Positions 1 through 8,369 of a stretch of 64,000 bases of DNA are shown in pieces. The position numbers were made by a program, and so were the translations under genes. A model generated the notes under the pieces. The model did no database searches. It saw only the letters and a program-made list of their open reading frames with translations, and was not told where the DNA came from. This DNA is from JALZKA01 sp963734015 (lineage in GTDB: Bacteria; Actinomycetota; Thermoleophilia; Solirubrobacterales; 70-9): assembly GCA_963734015.1 (NCBI GenBank), contig CAVTFG010000013.1, forward strand, positions 67,186-131,185, read 5' to 3'. Within the stretch, counting starts at the first letter, position 1. Every line of letters starts with the position of its first letter.

Positions 1-2
1 TC

Positions 3-617
3 TCCGAGGAGCGCGGCGAGGTCGCGTTCGGGGATCCGGCCTCCCCGTGGCGCGTGGTTGTCGATCCCATCGACGGGTCGCTCAACACCCGCCGGACGAT
101 CCCGGCGCACTCCCTGAGCGTCGCGGTCGCCTCGGGACCGTCGATGGCCGATGTCGAGTGGGGATTCGTGCACGCGTTCGGCACCGGTGAGGAGTTCGTC
201 GCCCGGCGCGGCGCGGGCGCCCAGCTCGACGGTCGCGAGCTCCGCGCGGAAGGGCCCGGCTACGGCCTGGAGGTGGTCGGGCTCGAATCGGCCGATCCGC
301 AGCGGATCGCCCCGGTGGTGGAGGCGCTGGTCGGCCAGGCGTACCGCGTGCGCGTGATCGGCTCGATCGCGATCACGCTCTGTTACGTGGCCGCCGGCCG
401 CCTCGACGCGATGCTGAGCGCGCGAGCCTGCCGCTCCGTCGATGCCGCGGCCGGGCAGCTGATCGTGACGGAGGCCGGCGGCCAGGTGGGGTTCGCGGGT
501 TTCGCGCTCGAGGAAGCGGACCTCGGCCTGGATGCCCGCTATCCCGTGCTGGCGGGCCTCGACGCGGAGATGCTGGCGACGGTTCGCGCGGCCCAGGCGC
601 TGGCGCCGCAGTCGTGA
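3..617 (+). CDS. Inositol monophosphatase family protein (5' end outside window)
   Basis: The reading frame is open from the first bases, so the N-terminus lies outside the window. The visible part opens with SEER, which fits the metal-binding Glu of the family, and then DPIDGS, the diagnostic metal/phosphate motif of the inositol monophosphatase/FBPase fold. The second half contains SVDAAAGQLIVTEAGG, which matches the usual W-D-x-A-A-G-x-x-[IL]-[VL]-x-E-A-G-G signature with the Trp-Asp replaced by Val-Asp. Known members dephosphorylate inositol phosphates, histidinol phosphate or PAP in the cytoplasm with Mg2+; the substrate cannot be told here. The stop overlaps the GTG of the next gene (GTGA), so the two are probably co-transcribed. 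Confidence 0.8.
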   Translation, partial: SEERGEVAFGDPASPWRVVVDPIDGSLNTRRTIPAHSLSVAVASGPSMADVEWGFVHAFGTGEEFVARRGAGAQLDGRELRAEGPGYGLEVVGLESADPQRIAPVVEALVGQAYRVRVIGSIAITLCYVAAGRLDAMLSARACRSVDAAAGQLIVTEAGGQVGFAGFALEEADLGLDARYPVLAGLDAEMLATVRAAQALAPQS

Positions 618-1692
618 CGACCGACGGGATCGTCGACTGGGGGCTTGGCCTGCGCGTGGCGGGCGCCCTCGCGCGCGGCGAGGACGGCGCGAGCCCGGTG
701 CTGGGCGACGACGCGATCCGTCGGGCGTCCGAGGCCGGGCTCGATCGCGTCCTCGGCTACACCGGCCTGGACCCGGCGTCGGAGGTTCCCGCGGTCGAGG
801 CGGTCACGCGCGGCGAGTGGATCGAATCGAACCTCGCCGAGCTCGAGGCGCTGGCTGCCCCGCTGGAGCAGCGGGCCGCAGCCGAGATCTCCCTGCCGCG
901 CCCGTTCGAGGGCATCGTGCGAGGCGGCCTGGGCGCCGCTTCCGGGCTCGAGGCCGGGATCGTGGTCGGCTACGCGTCGCGCCGGGTCCTCGGCCAGTAC
1001 CAGGTGTCGCTGACCCCGGAGCCGAAGCCGCCACGGATGCTCCTGCTGCGGACGAACCTCGCCAACGCGGCGCGCGAGCTCGACGCCGACCCGGATCGCT
1101 TCCTGCTCTGGGTCGCCGTCCACGAGCAGACGCACTCGGTCCAGTTCGCGGCCGTGCCGTGGCTGCGCGACCATGTCGCGGGCCTCGTGGCCCGGCTGAT
1201 CGAGACGGCGTCGGGCAACGTCGACGTGGCGGCGCTCAGCCGCGATCGCCAAGCGGGTCGTCTCCAGCGACCCCAGGCGCGCGCTGCGCGAGGCGATGAG
1301 GGGTGAGCTGACCCGCGCCCTCGCAGGCCCCGACCAGGCGGCGGTGATCGACGAGCTGCAGGCGACGATGGCGGTGATCGAAGGTTACGCCGAGCACGTC
1401 ATGGACGCCGCCGCCCAGGACGACCCGGGTTTGGCCGGGATGCGAGCGCGTATGGACGAGCGCCGGGCGCGCCGCGGCGGCCTCGCGGACGTGATCGCCA
1501 GGGCGCTGGGCATGGGCATGAAGCTCCGCCAATACGAGCTCGGCAAGTCCTGGAGCGATGCGGTCGCCGCCGATGCCGGCGTCGAGGGACTGAACCGGGT
1601 ATGGGCCGAACCCGGCCGCGCTGCCTTCGCCGGCCGAGCTCGAGGCGCCGCGCGAATGGCTCGAGCGGGTCGTCGCCGCGCCCGTCGCATAG
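614..1692 (+). CDS. DUF2342-type zinc-dependent metalloprotease, broken by two frameshifts
   Basis: The first segment (614 to about 1242) carries HEQTH, a zincin HExxH motif, followed by SVQFAAVPWLRDHV as in the actinobacterial DUF2342 family (annotated as zinc-dependent metalloprotease or F420-biosynthesis-associated protein; function unproven). The family sequence then continues in the next frame (AIAKRVVSSDPRRALREAM, then the MxxxEGYAEHVMDA helix and GLNRVW). It shifts again near 1615 to end WLERVVAAPVA at the TAG at 1690-1692. Removing one base near 1242 and one near 1615 gives about 358 aa, close to the usual family length. It is either a recent pseudogene or two sequence errors. The start overlaps the stop of the upstream phosphatase gene. 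Confidence 0.75.
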
Positions 1693-1780
1693 TCGATTCG
1701 GCGCCCGGACACGGGTTTTTCACCGGTTCGGGCGTAACTCGCGCCACCCTCCTGGTTACAAACACTTGTTCGGGTCAACT

Positions 1781-1810
1781 TGATAGACTCGACATCCTTA
1801 GTAGTAAGGA
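1781..1810 (+). promoter_or_regulatory. Probable extended -10 promoter plus short dyad for the 1851 gene
   Basis: TGA-TAGACT at 1781-1789 has the TGN-TANNNT form of an extended -10 box. No good -35 lies 16-18 bp upstream. Just downstream, at the likely transcript start, is the perfect dyad TCCTTA-GTAG-TAAGGA (1795-1810), which could be an operator or a 5' hairpin. The surrounding 1693-1850 is noticeably more AT-rich than the genes and contains no other feature I can support. Confidence 0.4.
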
Positions 1811-1850
1811 ACTTAGAGGCACCACCCCACCCGAGGAAGTGATCGAACTC

Positions 1851-2351
1851 ATGGCAGCCAACGGCACCACGACCAAGAAGACCACGCAGACCAGCACCCA
1901 GTCCAGCACCGCCGCCACGAAGGACGAGCGAAGCATCGACACCGCCGTCTCCTACGTCCGCCAGACGGCCGAGCGCGCCGTCGACGTCCCCGTCGGCGCC
2001 GCCCTGACCGTCGCGGAGAACGTCAGCGAGACCGTCAAGCCCTGGGCCGAGCCCACGGGCCGCGAGAAGGAGCTGAAGCAGCTCCGCACGCAGGTCTCCC
2101 GCGAGCTCAACAAGCTCGAGCGTCGCGGCGGCCAGGCCCGTCGCAAGGCCACGACCCGCGCCCGGAGCACGCGGAACCGGATCGAGCGCGAGCTCAAGCA
2201 GCGGCGCAACCGCGTCGAGCGCACGGTCAAGCAGAACCGCACCAAGGCCGAGCGTGAGCTGAAGACCCGGCGCACCCAGGTCGAGAAGACCGTCAAGGAC
2301 GTTCAGTCCGCGGTCCAGGAGCGGGTCGGCACCACGACGGCCGCTTCGTAG
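1851..2351 (+). CDS. Lys/Arg-rich coiled-coil protein, function unknown
   Basis: A 166-aa protein with a Thr/Ser/Lys-rich disordered N-terminus (TTTKKTTQTSTQSSTAATK), then a helical region (VSYVRQTAERAVDVPVGAAL) and, from about residue 85, a long run of basic heptad-like repeats (RNRIERELKQRRNRVERTV, KTRRTQVEKTVKDVQ). The layout resembles histone-H1-like or phasin/apolipoprotein-like amphipathic-helix proteins, so nucleic-acid or surface binding is plausible but unproven. There is no signal peptide or membrane segment. The ATG has a GAGGAAG upstream at a somewhat long distance. It stands as a single gene with its own promoter region and a strong terminator. I do not recognise a named family. 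Confidence 0.7.
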   Translation: MAANGTTTKKTTQTSTQSSTAATKDERSIDTAVSYVRQTAERAVDVPVGAALTVAENVSETVKPWAEPTGREKELKQLRTQVSRELNKLERRGGQARRKATTRARSTRNRIERELKQRRNRVERTVKQNRTKAERELKTRRTQVEKTVKDVQSAVQERVGTTTAAS

Positions 2352-2374
2352 CGCACCCAACAACCTCCTCCGAG

Positions 2375-2405
2375 AAGCGGGCCCTGCACGGGCCCGCTTT
2401 TCTTT
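2375..2405 (+). terminator. Rho-independent terminator
   Basis: A perfect 10-bp stem, AAGCGGGCCC / GGGCCCGCTT, closes a 5-nt loop (TGCAC). It is followed by TTTCTTT, 24 bases after the stop of the coiled-coil gene. Confidence 0.9.
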
Positions 2406-2437
2406 GGTCGATCGAACGCCCTGTCAGAATGTCCGGG

Positions 2438-3593
2438 ATGCCACTTCCCACGCAAGAGCAGGTCACGGACAAGCTTCGCGCGGTGATCGATCCCGAGCTG
2501 CGGCGCAACATCGTCGAGCTTGGGATGGTCCGCTCGATCGACATCGCCGACGACGGCCGCGTCGGCGTGATCGTCTCGCTCACCACCCCTGGCTGCCCGA
2601 TCCGCTCGCACTTCCAGCAGGCCGTCGCGCAGAACGTCACGGAGCTCGAAGGCGTGACCGCCGTCGCGGTCGAGTTCGACGTCCTCTCCGAGGACGAGCG
2701 CTCGAACCTGCAGCAGAGCGCTCGGCCGCGCCCGGCTGCCCGAGGGCGCGCTGGCCAAGGTGAAGAACGTGATCTGCGTCGCCTCCGGAAAGGGCGGGGT
2801 CGGCAAGTCGACGATGACCGCCAATCTCGCCGCCGCCCTGGCTGCGGACGGGCACTCCGCCGGAGCGCTCGACTGCGACGTCTACGGCTACTCGATCCCC
2901 CGCATGCTCGGCGTCGAGGGAAAGCCCGACGTGAACGAACACCGCAAGATCATCCCGATGGAGGGGCCCGCCGGCGTCAAGGTGATGTCGATCGGTTTCT
3001 TCGTCGAGCAGAACGCCGCTGTCGTCTGGCGCGGCCCGATGCTCCATAAGGCGATCCAGCAGTTCCTCGAGGACGTGGACTGGGGCGACCTCGACTACCT
3101 GCTGCTCGACCTCCCGCCCGGGACCGGCGACGTCTCGATGACCCTTGCCCAGCTGCTCCCCCAGGCGAAGATCCTGATCGTCACCACACCCCAGCCCGCG
3201 GCGCAGTCGGTCGCGAGCCGGGCGGCCGAGATGGCCGGGAAGGTCGACCTCGAGCTCCTGGGCGTGATCGAGAACATGTCGGGCTTCACCACGCCGGACG
3301 GCCAGCGCTATTCGATCTTCGGCGAGGGTGGCGGCCAGCTGCTCTCCGACGAGCTCGACGTGCCCCTCCTGGGCCAGGTGCCCCTCTCGGAAGAGCTCCG
3401 CTCGCATGCGGACGCCGGCAGCCCCCTGGTCCTCGACCAGGCGAACGAGCCGGCCGCGATCGCGATCGCCCAGGCAGCACGCGGCATCGTCGCGGCCACG
3501 CCGCAGGAGCTGGCGGTGCTTCAGTCCGAGCCGCCGGCGATGGCCCAGGCCGCGCCGATCTCAGGCACCGAGCTGAACGTCGTCCAAGGCTAA
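2438..3593 (+). CDS. mrp: Mrp/ApbC family Fe-S cluster carrier ATPase (MIP18 domain plus ParA-like ATPase), frameshifted
   Basis: The N-terminal MIP18/DUF59 domain (2438 to about 2712; DPELRRNIVELGMV, TTPGCPIRSHF) and the C-terminal P-loop ATPase (GKGGVGKST, then LLLDLPPGTGD) are normally one protein. Here they lie in adjacent frames. Dropping one base near 2715 (CAGCAGAGCG read as CAGCAGGCG) restores the linker RARLPEGALAKVKNV and a 384-aa protein. The family carries or assembles [4Fe-4S] clusters in the cytoplasm. The usual CxxC near the ENMSGF motif is absent. The ATG at 2438 is preferred over 2429: CAGAAT ends 7 nt before it and no Shine-Dalgarno is seen, suggesting a leaderless mRNA. Confidence 0.85.
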
Positions 3594-3670
3594 GCGCCTA
3601 CAGCCTGCCGCCCGGCTTAAGCCCTACACCCCGCGGCAGCGGACGCGAAGCGGTGCAGCCGCGGTGGGTT

Positions 3671-3699
3671 GTATTTCTCCAGCTTAGCTGGAGAAATAC
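3671..3699. other. Perfect inverted repeat over the ferredoxin stop codon
   Basis: GTATTTCTCCAGCT, one T, then AGCTGGAGAAATAC form a perfect 14-bp inverted repeat. It covers the last codons of the ferredoxin gene, with the TAA at its centre, and its trailer. It lies between two convergent genes (mrp and ferredoxin). There is no long T-run on either side, so it would be an atypical bidirectional terminator or an mRNA-protecting 3' hairpin. Confidence 0.6.
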
Positions 3700-3944
3700 T
3701 CGGCGTTGACCGCCGTGTACTTCACCCATTCGTCGGGGAGCTGGTCCTCGGCGAAGCAGGCGTCGACGGGGCAGGCCTCGACGCAGGCGTCGCAGTCGAT
3801 GCACTCGTCGGGGTCGATGTAGAGCTGTTCGACCGCGTCGTAGTCGGGCTCGTCGGGCGTCGGATGGATGCAGTCGACGGGACAGACCTCGACGCACGAG
3901 TTGTCCTTTTGTCCGATGCACGGCTCGGCGATCACGTAAGCCAC
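3684..3944 (-). CDS. fdxA: 7Fe ferredoxin ([3Fe-4S][4Fe-4S] type)
   Basis: An 86-aa ferredoxin with two cluster motifs: CIGQKDNSCVEVCPVDC (C-x7-C-x3-C-P, the 3Fe-4S type) and CIDCDACVEACPVDAC (C-x2-C-x2-C-x3-C-P, the 4Fe-4S type), then a short acidic tail ending EYFSS. It is a small soluble electron carrier of the actinobacterial FdxA kind and could serve cytochrome P450s, oxidoreductases or Fe-S assembly. The GTG start is chosen because VAYVIAEPCIG is the conserved N-terminus of the family and GGAA precedes it. The stop codon sits in the centre of a perfect inverted repeat. It is convergent with mrp; no partner gene is adjacent. Confidence 0.9.
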   Translation of the reverse strand: MAYVIAEPCIGQKDNSCVEVCPVDCIHPTPDEPDYDAVEQLYIDPDECIDCDACVEACPVDACFAEDQLPDEWVKYTAVNAEYFSS

Positions 3945-4069
3945 GGTGCGGGTTCCTTCGCTCGTTTGCTTGTTCAGACCGGGCGACGAGGCCCGGCGAA
4001 CACCGCATATTACGGAGGCTCGTGCGCCGGGTGCGCGCCCCAACGGCGCTTGCTCGTAGCATCGAGCGG

Positions 4070-4954
4070 GTGATCCTCCTCACCGGAGCCACGGGGACGG
4101 TCGGTAAGGCGCTCCTACCGCAGCTGGTCGAGACGGGCGAGCCGCTGCGCGCCCTGGTGCGCGACCCGCGCGGCCTCGGCCGCCATCGCGTCGACGTGCG
4201 CATCACCCTCGGCGACCTCGCCGAGATGGGCGATCCGAGGATTCGCCGTCAGGCGCTGCGCGGCGTTCGGACGGTGATCCACCTGGCTGCCGCTATCCGC
4301 GATCAGCCCGCCGCGAAGGTCGAGGAGTTGAACGGCCTTGCAACGGCGCGGCTGCTTCGCGCCGCCGAACAGGCGGGCGTCGAGCGCTTCGTCTTCTTCT
4401 CCGCGCTGGGCACCAGCGAGTTCCAGCGGACGCGCTTCTTCCGCGCCAAGGCACTCGCCGAGTCCGCGGTGATGGAGTCGCCGCTGCGCACGACGGTGTT
4501 CGCCCCGTCGATCGTCTATGACCGCGACGACCCGTGGGTGCGGCTGATGCGCCGGCTCGCGCTCCTCCCGGCGCTGCCGATTTCCGGCTCCGGGGACGCC
4601 GAGTTCCAGCCGATCTGGGCGCACGATGTCGCCCGCTGCGTGATCGCCGAGCTGGGACACGACGAGAACGGCGACGGCGTCCGGTACGAGCTCGCGGGGC
4701 CCGAGACGCTCACGTACGAGCAGATGGGCGAGGTGATCGCCCGGTCGATCGGGCGTAAGCGGCCGACGTTCAACGTGCCGCTGAACGTCGTGCGCCTCGG
4801 TCTGCAGGGCGTGCGCCGGGTGGTCGGGGACGCGGCGTTCGCTACCTGGGAGGAGGCGGAGTTGATGGAGGTGCCGATGGTGAGCGCCCGTGGCGACGCC
4901 GACGTGCGGGCGCTCGGTGTCGACCCGAGGCGAATGGAGGAGGTGCTCGCGTGA
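4070..4954 (+). CDS. NAD(P)-binding epimerase/NmrA-like protein
   Basis: A 294-aa Rossmann protein that begins directly with the dinucleotide motif LLTGATGTVG and continues with LGDL, VIHLAAAI and FVFFSALG. It resembles the atypical short-chain group related to NDUFA9/YbjT (complex I NDUFA9-subunit-like, NAD(P)H-binding). The classical SDR Tyr-x3-Lys is not evident, so a sensing or scaffold role is possible. The GTG at 4070 is favoured because TAGCAT ends 7 nt before it with no Shine-Dalgarno, which suggests leaderless transcription. Its stop overlaps the GTG of the PP-loop gene by 4 nt, so the two are co-expressed. Confidence 0.8.
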   Translation: MILLTGATGTVGKALLPQLVETGEPLRALVRDPRGLGRHRVDVRITLGDLAEMGDPRIRRQALRGVRTVIHLAAAIRDQPAAKVEELNGLATARLLRAAEQAGVERFVFFSALGTSEFQRTRFFRAKALAESAVMESPLRTTVFAPSIVYDRDDPWVRLMRRLALLPALPISGSGDAEFQPIWAHDVARCVIAELGHDENGDGVRYELAGPETLTYEQMGEVIARSIGRKRPTFNVPLNVVRLGLQGVRRVVGDAAFATWEEAELMEVPMVSARGDADVRALGVDPRRMEEVLA

Positions 4955-6126
4955 AACTCGCGAAGGACTGTGCGGGCCACGTGGTCCCGGTCGAGATCGC
5001 CGGCGCCGCGACCGAGGGCGGGGCGACCAGGATCAGCGCCGCCGTCGGCGGCAGGGAGCTCTACTTCGAGAGCGAGGACCTCGAGCTGACCCCGGAGCCG
5101 GAGGCCTTCGCGTCGGCGCTGCTGCCGGCGGTGGTGCAGCGCAACTGGAAGCTGCGGATGACGGAGCCCCTCGACCCCGAGTGGCTGGCCGGCGCGCAGG
5201 AGATCCTGGAGGTCTGGGCGGGCTGGTGGCAGACGCCCGAAGCCCTGGACGACGTCCTCGAGGCACCCCGAGGATCGCCTTCGCCGGGTCCGCCGGGAGA
5301 ACGCGTGGGGCTCTGCTTCAGCGGCGGCCTCGACGCGTTCCACACGCTGCTCTGCTCAGGGCGCGACATCGACGACCTCGTGTTCGCGCACGGATACGAC
5401 ATCCCGATCGACGAGCAGCGGCGGTTCGCCGCGGCCGAGGCCTCCGTGCGCGCCGTGGCCGCCGCCGTGGGGGCCCGGGCCGTGATCGTCCGCACGAACC
5501 TGCGCCGGCGCCGGCCTTTCAAGGGTGCCGGCTGGGGACGGACCCACGGCGGCGCCCTGGCCGCGCTCGGTCACGCCTGCGGGGACGAGCTGGGCGAGAT
5601 CCTGATCTCCTCCGCCTATACGCGCGAGAGCGGCAACGACTGGGGCTCGAGCTGGGACACCGATCCAGGCTGGTCCTCGTCGCGGCTCAAGGTCACGCAC
5701 TTCGGCGAGGAATTCACTCGCGACGACAAGATGCGGGCGGTGGTGCACCACCCGCTGGTGCGCGACCACATCCGTGTCTGCTGGGAGAACAGGGCGGCGA
5801 CCGGGAACTGCGGCGAGTGCGAGAAGTGCGTGCGGACGATGGTCTACGTCGAGCTCCTCGGCGAGGACGTGAGCCGCTGGCCGTTCGCCGGGACCGGCAC
5901 GCTGGTGGAGCGGCTCGACCGCGTCCCGTTCGTGCACCCGCAGCAGGTGTCGAGCTACGAGCCGATGCTGGAGTTCTGCGAGGACCCCGCCCTCGCCGCC
6001 GCGATGCAACGCCTCGTCGAACGCCCCTACGACCCGTTCGAGGACCGGGCGCAACGCGTCCGCGAGCGCGAGGAGGAGCGCGCCCGGCGCGCCCGCGAGC
6101 GCCAGGCGCGGCGGGCGACCGGGTAA
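4951..6126 (+). CDS. PP-loop ATP-pyrophosphatase-like protein with QueC-like Cys cluster, function unknown
   Basis: A 391-aa protein. Residues of about 1-100 form a domain I do not recognise. Near 120 is CFSGGLDAFHTLL, a PP-loop (SGGxD) as in adenylating N-type ATP pyrophosphatases. Near 285-300 is NCGECEKCVRTM, a CxxCxxC cluster reminiscent of QueC/ExsB-type zinc sites. The C-terminus is a charged helix (REREEERARRARERQARR). The PP-loop suggests that a carboxyl, amide or nucleobase substrate is activated as an AMP adduct; no substrate can be named. It is translationally coupled to the upstream Rossmann protein (GTGA overlap). A hairpin follows the stop. Confidence 0.65.
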   Translation: MKLAKDCAGHVVPVEIAGAATEGGATRISAAVGGRELYFESEDLELTPEPEAFASALLPAVVQRNWKLRMTEPLDPEWLAGAQEILEVWAGWWQTPEALDDVLEAPRGSPSPGPPGERVGLCFSGGLDAFHTLLCSGRDIDDLVFAHGYDIPIDEQRRFAAAEASVRAVAAAVGARAVIVRTNLRRRRPFKGAGWGRTHGGALAALGHACGDELGEILISSAYTRESGNDWGSSWDTDPGWSSSRLKVTHFGEEFTRDDKMRAVVHHPLVRDHIRVCWENRAATGNCGECEKCVRTMVYVELLGEDVSRWPFAGTGTLVERLDRVPFVHPQQVSSYEPMLEFCEDPALAAAMQRLVERPYDPFEDRAQRVREREEERARRARERQARRATG

Positions 6127-6127
6127 A

Positions 6128-6163
6128 GAGAAGGCCCGGACCCTCGACGGGCCCGGGCCTCTC
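6128..6163 (+). terminator. Hairpin terminator (no U-run) after the PP-loop gene
   Basis: AGGCCCGG (6132-6139) pairs with CCGGGCCT (6153-6160), extended by GAG/CTC. It sits just after the stop at 6126 in a convergent intergenic region. The lack of a T-tract makes it an I-shaped terminator of the kind common in actinobacteria. Confidence 0.55.
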
Positions 6164-6203
6164 GTCGAGACGAGCGGCCGGGGGGATGACCGCTACGCCT
6201 CGG

Positions 6204-6230
6204 CTTGCGCCGCATGATGAGCGGCGCAAG
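6204..6230 (-). terminator. Hairpin terminator (no U-run) after groEL
   Basis: A perfect 10-bp stem, CTTGCGCCGC / GCGGCGCAAG, encloses a 7-nt loop, 12 bases beyond the groEL stop. It has no T-run. Confidence 0.6.
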
Positions 6231-6242
6231 GTCTGCGGATGA

Positions 6243-7871
6243 CTACATCATCCCGCCCATGTCGGGCATACCGCCGCCCATCGGCGCGCCGGCCTCCTCG
6301 GGCATCTCGGCAACGATGGCCTCGGTGGTGAGGATGTTCTTCGCGATCGACGCCGCGTTCTGAAGCGCCGAGCGCGTGACCATGGTCGGGTCGATGACGC
6401 CGTCCTTCACCAGGTCGCCGTACTCGCCGGTGGCCGCGTTCAGGCCCTCGCCGGGCTTGAGGCCGCGGATCTTCTCGACCACGACCGAGCCCTCGAGGCC
6501 CGAGTTCTCCGCGATCTGGCGGATCGGCTCCTCGAGCACCTTGCGGATGATCTCGGCGCCGGTGGCCTCATCGGCCTCCAGATCGGAACCGTCGACGGCG
6601 CCCTGGGCGTTCAGCAGCGCAACGCCGCCGCCCGGGACGACACCCTCTTCGAGCGCCGCACGGGTCGCCTGCAGGGCGTCCTCGACGCGGTGCTTCTTCT
6701 CCTTCATCTCGGTCTCGGTGGCAGCGCCGACCTTGACTACGGCGACACCGCCCGCGAGCTTCGCCAGGCGCTCCTGGAGCTTCTCCCGGTCGAAGTCGGA
6801 GTCGGTGTTGTCGATCTCGGAGCGGATCTGGTTGATCCGGCCCTCGATCTCCTTCTTCTCGCCGGCGCCGTCGATGATCGTCGTCGTGTCCTTGGAGACC
6901 ACGACGCGACGAGCGTGGCCGAGCTGCGAGACCTGTGTGTTCTCGAGCTTGAGGCCCATCTCCTCGGTGATCACCTCACCGCCGGTGAGGATCGCGATGT
7001 CCTCCAGCATCCGCTTGCGGCGATCGCCGAAGCCCGGTGCCTTGACCGCGACGCCGGTGAACGTGCCGCGGAGCTTGTTGACGACGAGCGTCGCGAGGCT
7101 CTCGCCCTCGACGTCCTCGGCAACGATCACGAGCGGCTTGCCCGACTGCATGACCTGCTCCAGCACGGGCAGCATGTCCCGCACGGAACCGATCTTCTGG
7201 TTGGCGATCAGGACGTAGGGGTCCTCGAGGACCGCTTCCATCCGCTCCTGGTCGGTGACCATGTAGGGCGAGATGTAGCCCTTGTCGAACTGCATGCCCT
7301 CGGTGAACTCGAGCTCCATGCCGAACGTCTGGCCCTCTTCGACGTTCACGACGCCGTCCTTGCCGACCTTCTCGATCGCGTCCGCGATCACGTTGCCGAT
7401 CTCCTCGTCGGCCGCCGAGATCTCGGCGACGCGCGCGATCTGCTCCTTGCCGGCGATCTCCGCCGACTGCTTCTCGCGCAGGTGCTCGACGACCTGGTCG
7501 ACGGCCGTCTCGATGCCTCGACGCAGCGCCAGCGGGTTGGCCCCGGCGGCCACGTTCTTGATGCCGGCGCGGACAATGGACTGGGCCAGCAGCGTCGCGG
7601 TCGTCGTGCCGTCGCCGGCGACGTCGTTGGTCGCCGTGGCGACCTCGCGGACGAGCTGCGCGCCCTGGTTTTCGAAGACGTCCTCGATGTCGATCTCTCG
7701 AGCGATCGTGACGCCGTCGTTGGTGATGGTCGGGGCGCCGAACTTCTTGTCGAGCACCACGTAGCGACCCTTCGGGCCAAGGGTGACCTTGACCGCGTTC
7801 GCGACCGCGTCTACGCCGGCCTGCAGGGCCTGGCGCGCATCCGCGTCGTACTTCAGCTCCTTGTGAGCCAT
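6243..7871 (-). CDS. groEL: 60-kDa chaperonin GroEL
   Basis: At 542 aa this is full length for GroEL. It opens MAHKELKYDADARQALQAGV, contains the ATP-binding stretch VAGDGTTTATLLAQ and LGPKGRYVVLDKKFG, and ends in the typical Gly-Met tail (GGGMPDMGGMM). With GroES it forms the double-ring cytoplasmic folding chamber. It lies 31 nt downstream of groES on the same strand and shares its CIRCE-controlled promoter. Many actinobacteria carry a second groEL with a His-rich tail; this copy has the Met/Gly tail of the housekeeping type and is paired with groES. Confidence 0.98.
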   Translation of the reverse strand: MAHKELKYDADARQALQAGVDAVANAVKVTLGPKGRYVVLDKKFGAPTITNDGVTIAREIDIEDVFENQGAQLVREVATATNDVAGDGTTTATLLAQSIVRAGIKNVAAGANPLALRRGIETAVDQVVEHLREKQSAEIAGKEQIARVAEISAADEEIGNVIADAIEKVGKDGVVNVEEGQTFGMELEFTEGMQFDKGYISPYMVTDQERMEAVLEDPYVLIANQKIGSVRDMLPVLEQVMQSGKPLVIVAEDVEGESLATLVVNKLRGTFTGVAVKAPGFGDRRKRMLEDIAILTGGEVITEEMGLKLENTQVSQLGHARRVVVSKDTTTIIDGAGEKKEIEGRINQIRSEIDNTDSDFDREKLQERLAKLAGGVAVVKVGAATETEMKEKKHRVEDALQATRAALEEGVVPGGGVALLNAQGAVDGSDLEADEATGAEIIRKVLEEPIRQIAENSGLEGSVVVEKIRGLKPGEGLNAATGEYGDLVKDGVIDPTMVTRSALQNAASIAKNILTTEAIVAEMPEEAGAPMGGGMPDMGGMM

Positions 7872-7902
7872 GTCTTACTTCCTTCCTTCGAAAGTTCGGG
7901 GG

Positions 7903-8193
7903 TTAGACGACCTTGGCCAGGACGTCCGACTCGCGCAGGACGAGCACGTCGTCGCCGTCGACCTTCAGCTCGGTGCCGCCGTACTTGGAGTAGAGGACCT
8001 CGTCGCCCTCGGCGACGTCGAGCGGAATGCGCTTCTCGCCGTCCTCGTCCCAGCTGCCGTCGCCAACCGCGAGGACCTTGCCGCGCTGCGGCTTCTCCTT
8101 GGCGGTGTCCGGCAGCACGAGGCCCGAGGCCGTCGTCTCCTCTTCCTCAATCGCCTGGACGATCAGACGATCGCCGAGAGGCTTGAGCTTCAT
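7903..8193 (-). CDS. groES: 10-kDa co-chaperonin GroES
   Basis: A 96-aa GroES starting MKLKPLGDRLIVQ, with the mobile loop around EEETTASGLVLPDTAKEKPQ and the closing VLVLRESDVLAKVV. It caps the GroEL ring. The ATG at 8193 is chosen over the longer frame because the family starts here and GGAGGT precedes it. It is the first gene of groES-groEL, downstream of a CIRCE operator and a good sigma-70-type promoter. Confidence 0.97.
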   Translation of the reverse strand: MKLKPLGDRLIVQAIEEEETTASGLVLPDTAKEKPQRGKVLAVGDGSWDEDGEKRIPLDVAEGDEVLYSKYGGTELKVDGDDVLVLRESDVLAKVV

Positions 8194-8256
8194 CGCGTAT
8201 GTACCTCCGTGTTGGGGTTTGGTGGTCAAGTCGTCGGGGCGTGGCCCCGGGATGCC

Positions 8257-8283
8257 TTGGCACTCTACTTAGGAGAGTGCCAG
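8257..8283 (-). promoter_or_regulatory. CIRCE operator (HrcA site) of groES-groEL
   Basis: TTGGCACTC, 9 bases, GAGTGCCAG. This matches the CIRCE plan (TTAGCACTC-N9-GAGTGCTAA) with a perfect inner dyad TGGCACTC/GAGTGCCA. It lies just after the predicted transcript start, where HrcA binding blocks transcription until heat shock. No hrcA gene is in the window. Confidence 0.92.
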
Positions 8284-8295
8284 ACAGTGATCCGG

Positions 8296-8324
8296 AGTGT
8301 AGTGAACAGGCGGTGAAGACTCAA
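8296..8324 (-). promoter_or_regulatory. Promoter of groES-groEL
   Basis: On the minus strand, TTGAGT (8324-8319), a 17-bp spacer, then TACACT (8301-8296). The predicted start near 8289 is a few bases before the CIRCE dyad. Confidence 0.75.
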
Positions 8325-8369
8325 GGATCTGAGCGCCAGGCGCTTAGGTATTGCGTCCGGCCGAACGCT

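Noticed and set aside
614..1692. Programmed ribosomal frameshifting in the metalloprotease or mrp
   Set aside because: No slippery heptamer or downstream pseudoknot is evident, the breaks are in unrelated genes, and homologues of these families are read in one frame.
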